Origin: Membranipora membranacea
Taxonomy: Eukaryota > Bryozoa > Gymnolaemata > Cheilostomatida > Membraniporidae
Direction of reading: 5' to 3'
Assembly (NCBI GenBank): GCA_914767715.1
Contig: OU612067.1
Coordinates: forward strand, 5,950,001-6,014,000
DNA length: 64,000 nucleotides
Part shown: positions 24,601 through 37,407 of the stretch, one piece after another
How positions within the stretch are numbered: the first letter of the stretch is position 1
How the letters are laid out: every line of letters starts with the position of its first letter
Program-made: the position numbers and the translations under genes
The notes under the pieces: model-generated
The model's database searches: none
Seen by the model: the letters and a program-made list of their open reading frames with translations, nothing else
Told to the model about the DNA's origin: nothing

Positions 24601-27320
24601 CTGTCATAGAAGCCGAGTTATTGACAGGAGAGAACGTCCCGTCTACAAACTGATATACGGGTATCTCATAAGTATCCTGAAGTCTAAGTATGGCATCGAT
24701 CACTCCGTTTAAGTCCTCAGTGGTAGGCATCTCACCCCTATACAGGCCCAGCTCACTGTCAAAAGCTGTGAAAAATCCAGCATATAGATTAACCGGGCAA
24801 TCTTCATTTTCATACTGCTGGATTGATCACCGTTTGGATCATCGACATTACACTGTCAAGAAACAAGCGTTCTGGGTTGTCTCTTTAGTGAACAAGAGAT
24901 GGCAATAACGGCTTCTCCTAAATAGTCGTAGGTTAGCCTTGTCAGGCAGCTAATTTTTTGTTTGGGGTGGTACCAACAAAACATCAGGGTTGGTACGCAT
25001 TGATTTCAGGAATGATTACTGACCCACAGCTAATTGGATCATGATAATTTGGCGCCAAATTGCCAATGATAGCAATATCTCACACTAGCCAATGTATTTT
25101 TTCTCATTTGTGGTTTGAGGAGGGAGACCATCCCACCAAAAGGCCCATCAGAGCAAACTAATCTATTACTCTCACAGCGCTGACAGCGCGATGATTTTAT
25201 TAAAATGAAGTTTGATAATCATACCGGCTTTGAGCGGTGCTGACCAGAGCAGATCATCAATAGCTGGCAGCTCAGTAGTGAACCTCTTACACAGCATGTA
25301 AGCATTTATAGGGTTAGCTAAATACGTCTCGGCATCTTCAAGAGCTAAATCAGCATGCCTATCGTATTCTGTAGCCATACTGCAATGGAATAAAAACAAG
25401 AACATTCATTAAAATAGATCATTTCCTTTGGTGAGCGACCGGTTGATGACACTCAGTCTATCTGGGTGATCACACCCTTAGAGTCAGCGTTTAGTACCCG
25501 GACGACGCTAGGTTGTACTTTTTGTAGGATAACGGCCAACATTGGTAAGCCACTATCTAGTAACGTCCCTGTATCTGAAGCCCTACTGATGTGTTTCTTG
25601 TTGAAGGTCAATTTCCTGATTATAGGTTTTGTCCCAACATGATAGAAATGATAATACACTGTTATCACACATAAGGTAAAAGCGACTTGTTCCGTTGTAA
25701 TAAAATTTTATTACAATGGAACAAGTCGTGCTTCACCTATTCACAAGCTGTTTTTATTTCTGAGATAAGTCGGACATTTATACCTCGCAGATTATATTAA
25801 TAGCCCATGTGCTTGGGATAATAACGAAACATGGCTGTTAATTCTACACCAAGCCTAGAGAGACATATGAGCATACACGTCGTCAGCCTTAGGCCTAGAA
25901 GGTTTGTGATGTGGGTTTTTATATCAAACGCACCACTACCAATTACAAGAAAAGATTGCACCTACTGTCAAGGAAAGAAGGGGTTTCAATATCAATACGT
26001 AAGTATCTTATTTATTCTTATTTATCAAGATTAAACAGAATGCAATGCCGAGTTCTAGAGAGCTTTCAGATTTCAAAACAATGTCGTTATGATATCACAG
26101 GTTACCATCTGTATTTGATAACTGCCTTCCAGTTTCTCTTTGAGACTCAAAATGTCTTTTTGTCAACAAATATGGCTATTATCGATCAAAATGGCTTATT
26201 ATCAATCGAAATGACAAAATATTTAAATTAGAAAATAAAGTTCAATTTCCTGATGATATTTTGAGAGAAATGTAGCTTTCATGGTAGGCCCTCAACTTTC
26301 CCATTAATTGATAACATGAAAGGACCCCTTAGAAAACTTTATTGTGTCCATGGATTTTATTATGATACCAAATTGATCAACACATTCTTTTGATTGCCTA
26401 CACAATATTCCGCGAAAAAGTCATATTCTGCAGAATATACTTATATCAATCACAATTCAATTATGTAAGTCATCCGACAAGATTGGCAAAAGGCTCAATC
26501 AAAATGCAAAGATAATGGAACATCTGAGTAATGCATAGCAGAGGGAGAGAAGCCACTTGATTTTATCCTGGTTTGATTAATTATGACAATGATCATGATT
26601 AGCTCTAAGCACCTCCATCCACTTATAGGTACAAATGGCGGTGTGCCAAGATCCATGATACAAAAGCATAATGGAAAAAATACAGGCATTATCACCATGG
26701 AAACAGAAACTTAACAAGACCCTATCTACGTGACTCCCAACATGTAAATATCCGTTTTGATGTTTTCCAGAATTTTCCTTGACACATGACTAAGGTGATT
26801 ATGTTAGCTTGATTATCACCAGCGCCCAAGTATGTGAACCTAGTACAGTTTATAAATAAACATGCAAACTGCTTCCCATCATACTTTTGACTACACAAAA
26901 AAGTTCGCAATAGCAACTAGGACTACGTTGACAATATCTTTTATATTAATTGATATTACTTTTAGGGAGAAATTTGATTATCAGGGGTGTATTAAGACAT
27001 ACTTTTACCCTGCCCTTCCCTGAATCGTTGCCACACCATGATAAGCCTGCTGATAGTCATAATCTCATGTAAACTCGACCGACCTATCATGCCTTGGTCA
27101 CAGCTTAACACTATATCCCTGATCAAATATATACATACTCATTGACTCTTTGCCTGCGAGATTCCTCGTGTATGAGGGGAGTATAACTCCTGAGTATTTT
27201 AGCTAGCTTCTTCTCGATGTAAAGAGCACGTTTCATAGTAGCGAGAGCCGAGAAAAGCTCAGCATGGCACATCCCAACCAGCGATAGTGTCAAAACACTC
27301 AAGATAATATGCGGCTTCAT
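15646..27320 (-). CDS. P4HA: Prolyl 4-hydroxylase subunit alpha (13 coding exons)
   Basis: Exons on the minus strand: 27320-27139, 25379-25225, 24765-24601, 23347-23187, 21368-21201, 20821-20723, 20229-20053, 19732-19662, 19446-19293, 17189-17127, 16671-16603, 16257-16161 and 15716-15646. All phases match and the sum is 543 residues, close to the 534 of vertebrate P4HA1. A signal peptide (MKPHIILSVLTLSL...HA) leads into the dimerisation and TPR-type peptide-binding region (LRLQDTYEIP, DCFEIGRYAY, QGNSRHALLFARRL). The 2-oxoglutarate dioxygenase domain follows: PHYDHTR gives the iron-binding His and Asp, TRHAGC the distal His, and AGSKWVANKW the lysine that binds 2-oxoglutarate. The protein ends RGQEWRRPCGLSEDE. 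In the ER, paired with PDI, it makes 4-hydroxyproline in collagen. All catalytic residues are present. Three small exons (63-71 nt) carry much of the active site. Confidence 0.95.
17228..17346. mobile_element. MITE-like element in a P4HA intron
   Basis: Ends TATATCAAGTTTGATCC and GGATCAAACTTGATCTA are inverted repeats of the 12372-12489 family. No obvious target duplication. It lies in the intron between the exons at 17127-17189 and 19293-19446. Confidence 0.7.
20316..20362. repeat. Short inverted repeat
   Basis: TAGCTCTGATCTGATTGGC pairs with AGCCAATCAGAGCTA across a short spacer, within a P4HA intron. Probably a small foldback element. Confidence 0.6.
23541..23622. repeat. Imperfect inverted repeat in P4HA intron
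   Basis: AAATCATAAAACTTTGGTTG and a later reverse-complement block (GCAAACATCAGATTTATG) frame a TACC/GGTA-containing centre. The copy is degenerate. Confidence 0.5.
24126..24306. mobile_element. Foldback element in P4HA intron
   Basis: GGAGGTCCCTGAGAGTATAT at the left and ATATACTCCCAGGGACCTCC at the right are inverted repeats, continuing through AACCTAATATAT/ATATATTAGGTT. A second, inner stem pairs AGGTCCAAGTTCCAAATCTC with GAGATTTGGAACAGGGACCT. Non-autonomous; no coding capacity. Confidence 0.8.
25683..25728. repeat. 46-bp near-perfect palindrome
   Basis: Two 23-bp arms (CGACTTGTTCCGTTGTAATA and its complement) abut with no loop and one mismatch. It lies in the first intron of P4HA. Confidence 0.85.
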
Positions 27321-29434
27321 TGTCTAAAATAGAGCAAACAGATCATGAATAGGCCCAACCTAAGATCTCATCATCATCAGCATAACCATACGGTCAACTC
27401 TAAACCTAGTCCTAGGCCTTCTGAGGGTACCCACGCTTACAAATTGCAAACAACACTTGCGAGCCTTTAACCGGGCAATCTTATATCCTCTCATACCAAA
27501 TTATTAGATGAATATACTGAGTGGCCAAGAGACAAGAAACTTGGCCTTTACTTGAAATTTCAAAAAAGAGCCAGGTAAACCTAGCCAAGGTTTTGGCTCT
27601 GAGTCAACACATTGGCTAAGTAGTAAGGCTGCATGGCTAAAGCAAAGGTGGTGACTTGGCTATACTGTACATGCAAGGAGTACTCCTTGATACTACATGC
27701 TACAGCTGTACCTCCTTGGCTGTACCTACAGGCTACCAGTACCAAGTGGTACCCCTGTAGATAAAGATATATATAAACATGGAGCACTATATGTAGAGGA
27801 ATATTTGATTTGCAACTAGCTAGACTCCTGTCTCCTTCCTTTCTCCCTGCTGTCGCTCACCTAATATTGATTGAGTCTTCAATGCCACCAGATATTCTCC
27901 TCCAAGTTTTGAATACACTTATTGAATACCTTATTTCAGTTCAGTTTAGAACAGACCACTTGGGTCAAGTTGTGCAAACTCAGCTCAAGACAGTGTTTTT
28001 CCAAGCTTTCTTCATGAACCAAAGAACCATAATAAAGTCTTTCACCTGAACTATCATAACAGAACTTTGCTTTTACCTTGGAAAAAGGCTGAAACGTGGC
28101 ACAATCTACATGGGTGGAAAAAATCATGAGAAATTATATCTGGTATTTCACCTGCAATGCTTAGTTAGGACTTAGAGCCATGCGCCTATGTTTACACTAA
28201 TCATGAATCTGATTGGCCAATAGCTATTATCCAGTAGACAATCAATTTCAGGGGTCTGAATAATGTTTTCTCCTTACTTTTTCAAGGGGAATACAACTTC
28301 TACTCTAATCTGACAGCTGCAGGTGGTTGTACTAGCCTTATATTAGCATATTATATTATGGCTATGGGGCTTAATGATGAGCATTAGTTTTCAAACTATG
28401 ACAAAATGGCTGGTAATGGTTTTCCATTATAGATGACTTTCCTGTGAGTATACAAATTAGATTACTGCGCGAACTTTGTGGTGGCGTTCAATTTTCAACC
28501 ACAAGGTAGCAGGAATGCTCAGGGTGAATCAGCGTAAAGTTGGAAAACATCACATTGAAATGACACACCTCTCATCTTTGCATAAATCTTGGTAAATTGT
28601 CTTTTAAAAAACTTATCACCTCAATAAACAAATATAGAAGGATAAACTTTGACTATTTGGCATTTCTGCACAGATTGGATGATATTCCTGCAGACCATAA
28701 AAGCCACATAAGACTTTATCGATATTATTATGTGAAGAATCACCTAAGATGCTTCAGAGGCACAGCACAACGAATGCAAAGTGACTTATTAAGCATTTTT
28801 TTGATAACTTCCCAACGTAGTAATAAATTTCCGATCAGTTACAAGTCTAGTTTGCACTGTCATACTATTTTTTCATAATTGAGGGTTCTCAGGATAAATG
28901 TATTAATTTTATTAATGTAGCAGGAGACAGACCACACCAATTTAATCTCAATATCTCATTTAAGAAGAGCAAGATCAAAAACAACTATATCTATAGATAG
29001 GAGAACTGAAATAAAGTTTTAGTCTAAAAACCCTGTGTTGCGAAAAATAAGGAGACAAGCCAAACCAATATTAAGGGGTGGGATAGCAATAGTAGTATTC
29101 TTATAAATGGAGGTTGTGGTAAACTGTGGCCAGAGGAAATGCCAGGTGAAAAGTTACATTATTTAATGGCCTACAATAATAATATATTTGCTCATGATAA
29201 TAAAAATTGTTTTTTGTTCCAAATTTTTCCTCATTTTCAATGAAATTTCAGCCTAATTAAATATTGCTTGTGTTAAGTGAAGAAGTAGGCACACACTTGG
29301 TAGTACTAGGCAAAATCATCTACATGTATAAAATAACAAAAATTGTTTTTAAAATTATTTTTTGTGGTGCAGGAGCAAGACTTGATTGAATATATTTAAC
29401 ACAAATAGCACTCACTCACTAATATGCCAGTTTG
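27321..29434. other. Spacer upstream of P4HA and downstream of the second intact IAP
   Basis: No supported gene. It should contain the P4HA promoter (that gene reads leftward from 27320) and the 3' end of the IAP gene that stops at 29435. A 93-residue frame at 28597-28878 resembles nothing I know and was not called. Confidence 0.4.
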
Positions 29435-31567
29435 TCAACCTAAGAAAGCTTTAATCGTACCAGTTAGCAGAGCATCACATGTAACACATCGGGGTGTGTA
29501 CGCACCCACCCCTCTGTCCAGTTTGGCGAGTTCTTCAGCATTACACGATTCACAAAGACTCAGGTGACCACATGGGAGAGACACATGGTCTGCTGGTTTA
29601 TACCGTCCAGTCCTCTGCTCACAGCGCTTACAGCCTTGCTTATAATGAGTGTTTCTCTCTCTACGTGCAGGTTCTACAGCTGCTTCCCTTGGCCTTTGAA
29701 CTTCCTCACGACCTGAAAGATGTTCTGAGACAACTAGCTCCCCATCCTCTATCTTTCCAATAACATCAAGAAGCTCTTTGACATTTTCAAACGGGCCTCC
29801 ATGATGTTGAATCGCGGCTGCCATTTGATCATTACCATATCCAAGGTCCTGGCAGATTTCATACATCCTCTCTTGGTCACTTTGAGTTTCAATTTCAGCA
29901 GCTTCCCGCCGAGCCTGAGCTCTCGTTTGTTGTACACTCTTCTTATTTGCAGGTGTCCGTGCGCGCACCTCATCAACGTAATCCTGTCCTTTCTGCTGTA
30001 AGAGGAAAGCACAATCCGGATACCAGCGAGCGTGTTCTTCCGAGGGGTTATCTGTAACACTCCATTCTCTGAGCCCGATGGAGCAGAAGAAGCAGCGCAC
30101 CTGATCATCAAATCCAGTATAGTAATATCCTGCTGCGCACAGCTCCTCCTTAGTAAGTGCATTACTATCAGGCCACCTGTTGTAGGTCCTGAGTCTTGAT
30201 GCCTCAGGCGCATATTCAATATGTGCAGCTCTTAGTGTGGAGACCCCTAATGTGCTACTGTCGACTGACAATACCCCACGTCGTCCTGGAGGCTCCTGGT
30301 AATCACTTGAAAACCTTGTGATGTTTCTCAGGTCGTCACCCTCAAGTTTATCACTTCTATACTCCCTGTTACCGCAATTTAACCCTTTCACAAATCGGCA
30401 AAACGCAAACATCCTTGAATGCTCTAGCATCGGAACATCATCAGCATCCCAGCGCCAAAGGCTCCCTCTACAGAACACACACTGTACTCTGTCATTAGCA
30501 CCAACGTAAAACAGGCCAGCTTGCGCCATCTTAACGCCAGACAAGTTATTCTGATATGGCCAGTCCACCTGGAAGGTCCTCCTCCTCTGTCTCTCATCGA
30601 CCATCAGTGATTCTCGTTCTTCTAGAGACAACTCTTCTAGCACATAAGTAAGGAACTCTCTCGGGCTCATCGCGTCTAACTTACGCTGTAGACTGAGTGG
30701 AAGCAGAGGGTTGTAATTCTCTGGATATCTCACCACTACAAACACTTGCAGTTTTTTGTCAGATACTCTTATAAACTGTTTACTTGCCAAATCATTCACC
30801 ACTCTCCTAAATTCATCATCATTGTCTTTGTTGTCATCAGACGGTTTATCTTTATCTCCTTCCAGTACAGCTTTTCCTTTGACAAACCTTTTGTGTTCGA
30901 TAACAACACAATCCTGACCATTCTCTGTTAGGATATGTATCTTTGCTTCTGACAAATCTGAAACGCATTAAATATCAATCATTAGGGCGAAGCAACTTAA
31001 GTGCCAGTAACATTGTTCTTGAAAGTTTTTCAATGTACTGACACAAATATGAGACAGTTCCTTCTCCATACTTCCAATTGAGTTACAAAACATATAAACC
31101 CCAAGTAGGCATACACAAGCCAACGCTGCATTGCCAACTAAATTGTACTGCTCATCTGGCAATATTGTCCCACCTCACAGCTCAGACCGATTACATCCAT
31201 TACACCTATGTTAACCTTTCTTCGAGTCACTACATGCAAAACATTTTTAAGAATGATTGTAGAATTGCAATTACCATTATAGTATAAAACTGAATACATT
31301 GTGTGGTGAATTGAATACAAACTTTTTAAGAGGATCAACTTGCAAAATATATAACCATGATGTCATCTTAAAATTCCAGGAAATCAAAACCAAGAGTTTT
31401 CCACCTTTGATATGTCGTTGATGATGATAATACTGTCAATGAGAGTTTGTAACTTTTATAAACCTACTCTCCGTGTCGTTATAAGAGCTGCTCCAGTTGT
31501 CCCTCTCATACTCATGCTCACTAGGAAGGTCCTGTACAGTCTGTATTCTACTGTACACGACCACCAT
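29435..31567 (-). CDS. Inhibitor-of-apoptosis-like protein, 2 BIR + UBA + RING (2 exons)
   Basis: Minus-strand exons 31567-31468 and 30957-29435. The donor GTAGGT leaves one base of a codon and the acceptor TTTCAG supplies two; the total is 540 residues. The start is the ATG at 31567; the frame inside the second exon has no natural ATG near its beginning. BIR1 has CVFC, His after 16 and Cys after 6; BIR2 has CFFC with the same spacing. Then come a UBA-like domain (CQDLGYGNDQMAAAI, ending LLDVI) and a C3HC4 RING (CKRC, LPCGHLSLCESC, CVTC). This matches cIAP-type ubiquitin ligases that bind ubiquitin through UBA. A helical stretch just before BIR1 (LDAMSPREFLTYVLEEL) has a counterpart in the gene at 6324. 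A further 5' exon is possible because a splice acceptor lies just before the ATG exon. Confidence 0.9.
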
Positions 31568-32357
31568 TTCTCTCCCTGCAAAACCAAAATCCCAAACTTT
31601 GATATCGCAAGCTGATAAGTGAATTATGCTGACCTTAGACTTAAACTTCGAGAACGCAATTGCCTTCATTATAAGAAGCTCAGTAGAGGTACACAATTCA
31701 TCCTGGAAAAAATGCATAGCAAAGGTAAGCATATTATATCATTTTATCTTATTTCTATTTTGGCAGTCAATCATCCGAGTTGGATATTTTCCTCACCAAA
31801 GAAAAAGGACAAATGGGGAAAAAGAAGAAAATGAGACATGGATATTTGTATGATCTGAAAGTGAGTGCGAGAGAAGCTGAAGATTTTTTTCCCGGTTTTT
31901 CAAATAAGTATGATAATATGTGTATTGCGCCGTGTAATCTGCATAATACAAACAGAAAACTCTATCTATACCATGGAAGTATAGGCATTCTCTTTACTTC
32001 TACTTACTAACAATATCAAACTGTTTCTTTAGTATGAGTTTTGACCAACCAAGCACAGTGAAGGGGATCAGACCTATCACTCCAACATGGGGAGCAGGAG
32101 TAGTTTCCATTGATATTGTGGTTTGAATCATACATTCCCTTTTCTGTCCTATTATATTATTTAGGAGTTACCTTTCTGTGAGTTCCTGACTGAATTGACC
32201 ATTAGGGTGGTACTTGCCAAAACTTAACTCTTCTGTGCTCTTTCAATGTCACAGCAGAATCAGGTTTTAGTTAAGGTGATATAGCTACCAACAGTATGTA
32301 TGGGCTACAGGAAGAAGTGTGTTACCTCTGGTTTGGACAGAGGGATATTGCAAATAT

Positions 32358-32432
32358 CGCCTTAATTGATAACTGACTTTTGTCCCTCTGGCATAGTGAC
32401 TGAGGGACGAAAGTCAAGTATTAATAAAGGCG
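32358..32432. repeat. Inverted repeat
   Basis: CGCCTTAATTGATAACTGAC and its near-complement ending AATAAAGGCG pair over about 30 bp, with GTCCCTC/GAGGGAC at the inner end. Degenerate foldback element. Confidence 0.7.
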
Positions 32433-33045
32433 ACTTACCTACCCTAGTTGGCCATGGGATCTTGTCAGGTCTTACATTACAATAATATCATAGATTTAAA
32501 ACATAGCCTCTAAATGGCTGGCTGCACATTTCACACAAATTGTGTATGCGTGCCAAGATTGGGTTAGCTATCCAATCCGTTGCTGTAAGGATACTTCCTC
32601 ATTCAACCTAATTAAGTATATCAAGTTCAACAAGAATGTCACGTCAAGGGTCAGATAGAGCTCATCATGTATAACAAGCTCGACAAGTTGATCGCAGTAC
32701 ATGAATGTTCCATGATTATCTGCCAAAAATCAGCATCATCTGTGCGGCCTTATTTTTTCAGTTTATAAGGGGAGGGTCAAGCGCAAAGGGGCAATGAATA
32801 TTTGAGCAAGCCACTCAAGAGTATAAACATCATTGCATAGCTTTGAAATGTTTACAGGATGTTTAATGATGAGTGAGATGTATAGTGTGCATGCACTGAA
32901 GCCTGACTCAAATCTTTCCCAGCCCATCGGTTCAATCAAAAGGAAGGTCCTATAGTCAAATCGTTACTTATGCCATCTCAAGCTAAGGAGATCGCCAGCC
33001 ATCCATCCCTGTCACATATATTTTCTTGAACAAGTCTGGTCTACC

Positions 33046-33146
33046 TAGCCCTGTTCACACGGCCACGAGTTTTGGTTTTTTTGGTTTTGTAGGTACAAAA
33101 ACCAAAACCAAAAAAACCAAAACTCGTGGCCGTGTGAACAGGGCTA
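33046..33146. mobile_element. 101-bp palindromic element with 9-bp target duplication
   Basis: Begins TAGCCCTGTTCACACGGCC and ends GGCCGTGTGAACAGGGCTA; the arms are identical reverse complements for about 39 bp, including a poly-purine/pyrimidine part. Flanks 33037-33045 and 33147-33155 are both TGGTCTACC, an exact 9-bp duplication. A clean, recent insertion; the family is inferred to be Mutator-like from the duplication length. Confidence 0.92.
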
Positions 33147-33789
33147 TGGTCTACCACTTACAAAAACAGTAGTTGTAAGACCGTCAGGGAAAGAGGTCAG
33201 TTCCAAGTGAGTACAGTTACTTGGGACCATGCAGATGGATGTTACTGTTCAGGGTAACGCTACGCACTACAGCGATTCAGAGAATGGGGTGCATGAAACC
33301 ATGTGCTTTTATTTGCATACCCTGCTGCAGTAACGTACAATCCTGCAGCTATTGATGTTATCGGCCGTACCCTCTTTTATTTAACTGAAATTGCTTACCG
33401 GTACAGTTCTCTCACACCATAGCACATACGCAAGATCAACACATGGCACCAACGTAATCACTGGTCTATCTGTGCTAGTCTGAGCCGACTGGTGCATATT
33501 GTCGTGTCATCAAAAGATGTTGGGGGCTGCTATCAAGTTTTTAGTCTGAGAGTCATATTTTGAGACAAGTTCACTCAAATATCAACTTCAGACGAAGTTA
33601 CAAAAGTGTTCAGGGCGAACAAGTCCTGTTGTCGAGCTTCAGAAGCACCTACCTGTAGTCTACCAGCAATGAACTAAACTAGGTTTAATTCATTGCTACC
33701 AGGCATCAATGCAGCATGTTGAATCGTTGTACTGGCGTACCTGCTGTGTTTATATTGCCTGTAATGAGTCAGCCCAAGCTAGATTACAT

Positions 33790-33946
33790 CAAGTTTGGCC
33801 ATGTTTGATTCAATTTGCCTACATTTTGAGTTGCCAACTATCAACTAGGAAGCCGCGTTCACCGGCTTCGCCAGTGTGAAACTCAACAAGTAGGCGAATT
33901 GAATCAAATTTGGTCAAGGCTAACCTGGAAAAGTTAAGAACAGCTA
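33790..33946. mobile_element. MITE-like element related to 12372-12489
   Basis: Left end TAGATTACATCAAGTTTGG and TTCAATTTGCCTAC mirror the right end GTAGGCGAATTGAATC and TTTGGTCAAGGCTA. The centre is a different stem (GAAGCCGCGTTCACCGGCTTC). No target duplication seen. Confidence 0.7.
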
Positions 33947-35683
33947 GATTTGAGGACATCTGCAGTCAGTCCCATGTCCTGTTTTGCCATCTGCTCACAG
34001 TTGATAGAAGTAGGAAACTGTTGTTTGTAGTCTGCAGGCTACAGAGTAACAATATTTTTGTTTGGAAAAGCAACTGAAGCCAAAAGCAATGAAGAGCTCA
34101 CTGGTAAATGATCAGCCAGTCAAGGATTACTAGTTGCAACTGATTTCTATGTCAATGATCTCTACTTAATCATATTAGAAACTGGAATTCCCAACTACTA
34201 AATCTTACTTCAACCTACTTGGGCCATTATGATAATTAGCTTTATTATCTGCCTCATCTGCCAATCAAAATGTATTATTTGTGTTCTCCGGACATTAAGC
34301 AATTGCCCGGATCGCTTGGCTTCAATTTGATACTGGTGAAATAGCGGTTGTGAAATCTGTTTGCCAATTTTCTTACATTTTCAGATAGTATTGCAGAAGA
34401 TGTTGTTGCAGATTGGATGCCTGATTAAAACTGTTACGGAAGCAAAGCCAATCCTAGTTTTTGTCTATACCATTCAGGAAGCTCATATCATTGTTCGGAC
34501 AAAGCTTGACCAGACCGGCTAGTCGGTTTTATGACATAAATTAATGCATAGGGCAACAGAAGTAGTAAATGGGTTTCCAGGAAGAGGAAGACAGAAGATT
34601 AAGCCTTGTGATCCAGATGCAGATACATGAAATGATGGTCGGGTAAAGAAATTGAACCTTACATGAGCCTGAGGATTGAAGGCCAGTGAAAGGAAACGTG
34701 AAGACCTGATTCTCATGTGTCGGTTTTTGGAAAACAGCTCTCAGTCAATCCCAGTCAATCATAATTATTTATTGTAATTTTTTCCACTGAACTGTTGACA
34801 AGGGCCAGTGCTTTGTGCTGATGGTGTGGTAGTACTGTAATGTAAATGATTTCAAAAATTGTTTAACTTATTGCTATCATAAAACAATACAAAGCATATT
34901 TTGTTAGCAATTATACCTGGTTTAACTTCCCTGTGCCGAGTATGATACTATACACTTCACATCATTCTCATAGCATAGTACTACAATGTAGTATAATCAA
35001 ATTTAGTATATTGTACCAATCATTCAGGAGAAGAAAATATCTGAAAATACTATTAATATTCTTGTTTTATCATAACTATAAATATAATTATCTTATCTGC
35101 ATGGCCTTATTTAGTTTGATTGGCATTGGCCAGTAAACAGTAAAAACAGTATCATGTCAACAACGTTTTTGTCGTAACATCTTTTTTTATTCTTTGTTCC
35201 AGGTAAAAGAGATTTCTATTCAAAGAATTTTGGAACAAGAGATTGACCACAAAGGCGCAAATGCTCCACGCTTGATTTTGGCTAGCTTGGGTTGTAGAGG
35301 GATGCAAATGGCATAGAAGCCTAGTTTGACTAAGAACCTCTCCCTATGCTGCACCTCAATGCAGGTACAGTCATCAACTGATCATCAGAAATGACAGGCA
35401 GCAATATCATCATTATGTTAGTGTATTCTGACACAGCAAAAGTCTCCTTTCCACATTAAAAAGGTGATGGAAGGTGCTTGGTCGGAGTTGTAAGGATGGC
35501 TTTTACTTAAGTGAAATGAAAACGTTTTTACTACAATGTAAGTGCATCTGAAGGGCCGTTTCAGTCACAGTTTGCAAATTATTAAATCTGAAATAATCAG
35601 GAAAGAACCTTGAAATATCCTGTTCCCATATTTATCATGGTTTTATTAAACTATAACTATATATCCTGTGAATTTCTTAGGAA

Positions 35684-35738
35684 CAATAACGCAATAACGC
35701 AATAACGCAATAACGCAATAACGCAATAACGCAATAAC
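35684..35738. repeat. 8-bp tandem repeat (GCAATAAC)
   Basis: Nearly seven exact copies of an 8-base unit. A minisatellite with no evident function. Confidence 0.95.
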
Positions 35739-37407
35739 AAGATCTCAAATAGACATGGTCATCTCAATTATCAAAACACCTCGGAGAAACATTTAGGTTA
35801 TCTTAGATGTATACAGCTTGTATCAACCAATAAAAAAAAAGATTTAAAGGTGCATGGTTCAGGCTACCATCTGATTTTAGTTATTCATTAAATTGTAGCC
35901 TTGTGAGGCTGTGGTGCATCAGCTCGCCAGTGGGAAACTGTCTGAAGAATTGCTCACTGGGAGATATCAATACGACAGGCTACATGTATCAAAATTATCA
36001 GGCTTGTTGTGATCAATATCTGTTGTCATATAGACATGCGGTACCTACTCACGATAAATATTTCTGTTGTTGGGTTTGGTGCTGTACCCTCCCGGTAAAA
36101 TAATTTTGTCAAACTAGGTGACAACAAGACTATCAGTTTCCTACCGTATGACAGCGATTTTGAGACAACACTGGGAAAAAAGTGTTGCAAAACTTACCAA
36201 CGCCTATTGTATTATTGTGATCATTATTATACACATTTTTATTTTGGCAGACAATAAGCTTATTCGCCAAGCTTATTCGTCCAAGATAATAAATCAATAA
36301 ATGGTTTATAGGCATTTATTGAAAGGGCAACCAAGGTTTCGCAGCAATGCAATAATGGGTAGCAAATAATGTGCTGGGCAGCATCAGCTTTGTGCATTAC
36401 GCCATGCAAAACTCAAAGTAGTTGCTGACTCTAAGCTGGGTAACACTTCAGTTTAGGGGAGGTTCCAAGACTTTGCTGTAATAATTATAGAGCACAGGCT
36501 AAATAATAACAGGAAAAGGAAACTGCTATGTGGTATTCTCTTTTAGCTGAGTTTGAGTGCCTGATGGAAGAAATGTTTCACAAGAATTCTGGCTTAATAA
36601 TCATCCGAATTATATTTTGTCTTTTTCCCCATGCAGAAGGTGCAATCTGCTATTAATCAATGGCCATCAATGAGAAGTTGTTTGAAACCTTGGTTGCCCT
36701 TTAAGGAGAGGCACTCAATAAAACCTGGTTGTGATAAAACCTGCTTGAGTTAATTTTGGACCCCTTAGCTAATAGCTCTATTATTGGCTAAAAATAATTT
36801 TTAGTGCCATTTCATTTGCATGAATGCACGCCTAGTAAACAATGTGGTGGTCGCCTTGACAACAGATGTCTATTGACAAGTAGGCTATCAGTGTCAGGTT
36901 TTAGTAAAATTTCCAAAAAATTCAGTGTTGTTTTGCTACGTTATTGATCCTAACAGGATGGCCACGGTCACCTGAATACGAAATATCAAGAAAGAAATTC
37001 TGGGCCAGAAAACTGTGAACACACCCATCTGTTAACAGACCTTTAGATACCAATAAGATATATGACTCATCAAAAATAATTCATCGAATAGTGTTGTGCA
37101 GTTTCCCATCCGTATACTCTCAAATTTATTCCACAAATACATTCCAGGACGACCTCGTAATTGTATGAATGTATCTTTTATATTAATGTTGAAGTATCTG
37201 TGCCATTTATTTAAAAAATTAAAATTTCAACATTTTTTGTGCCCGTCAAATATGAGTTGTGTGATCTTGTGTTTTTCTCCTTTCGAAGCTGACTAGCAAT
37301 TACAGTCCTGATGATGTGCAGGAAATCATAAATCCTGTTGTTCAGAGGTTAAGATGACTTTTAGCTTGCAGATTGTTAGTGATGTCATAAGAATGCGCTG
37401 TACGTAA

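Larger units (their letters stand above)
31568..37407. other. Long spacer without a supported gene
   Basis: About 5.8 kb. It holds inverted repeats at 32358-32432, 33046-33146 and 33790-33946 and an 8-bp tandem array at 35684-35738. Two exon-like stretches with acceptor signals (35203-35316, 37306-37348) are discussed under rejected items. No RNA gene was recognised. Confidence 0.4.

Noticed and set aside
28597-28878. 93-residue frame rich in Arg and Tyr
   Set aside because: No recognisable motif, no splice context, typical length for chance in AT-rich DNA.
35203-35316. Open stretch after TTCCAG encoding VKEISIQRILEQEIDHKG and ending in TAG
   Set aside because: No upstream exon or homology; chance open frame is likely.
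37306-37348. Possible exon (PDDVQEIINPVVQ) after an ATTACAG acceptor and before GTTAAG
   Set aside because: It could be a 5' exon of the 37408 gene, but its phase link to 37408 is not demonstrable and no family supports it.
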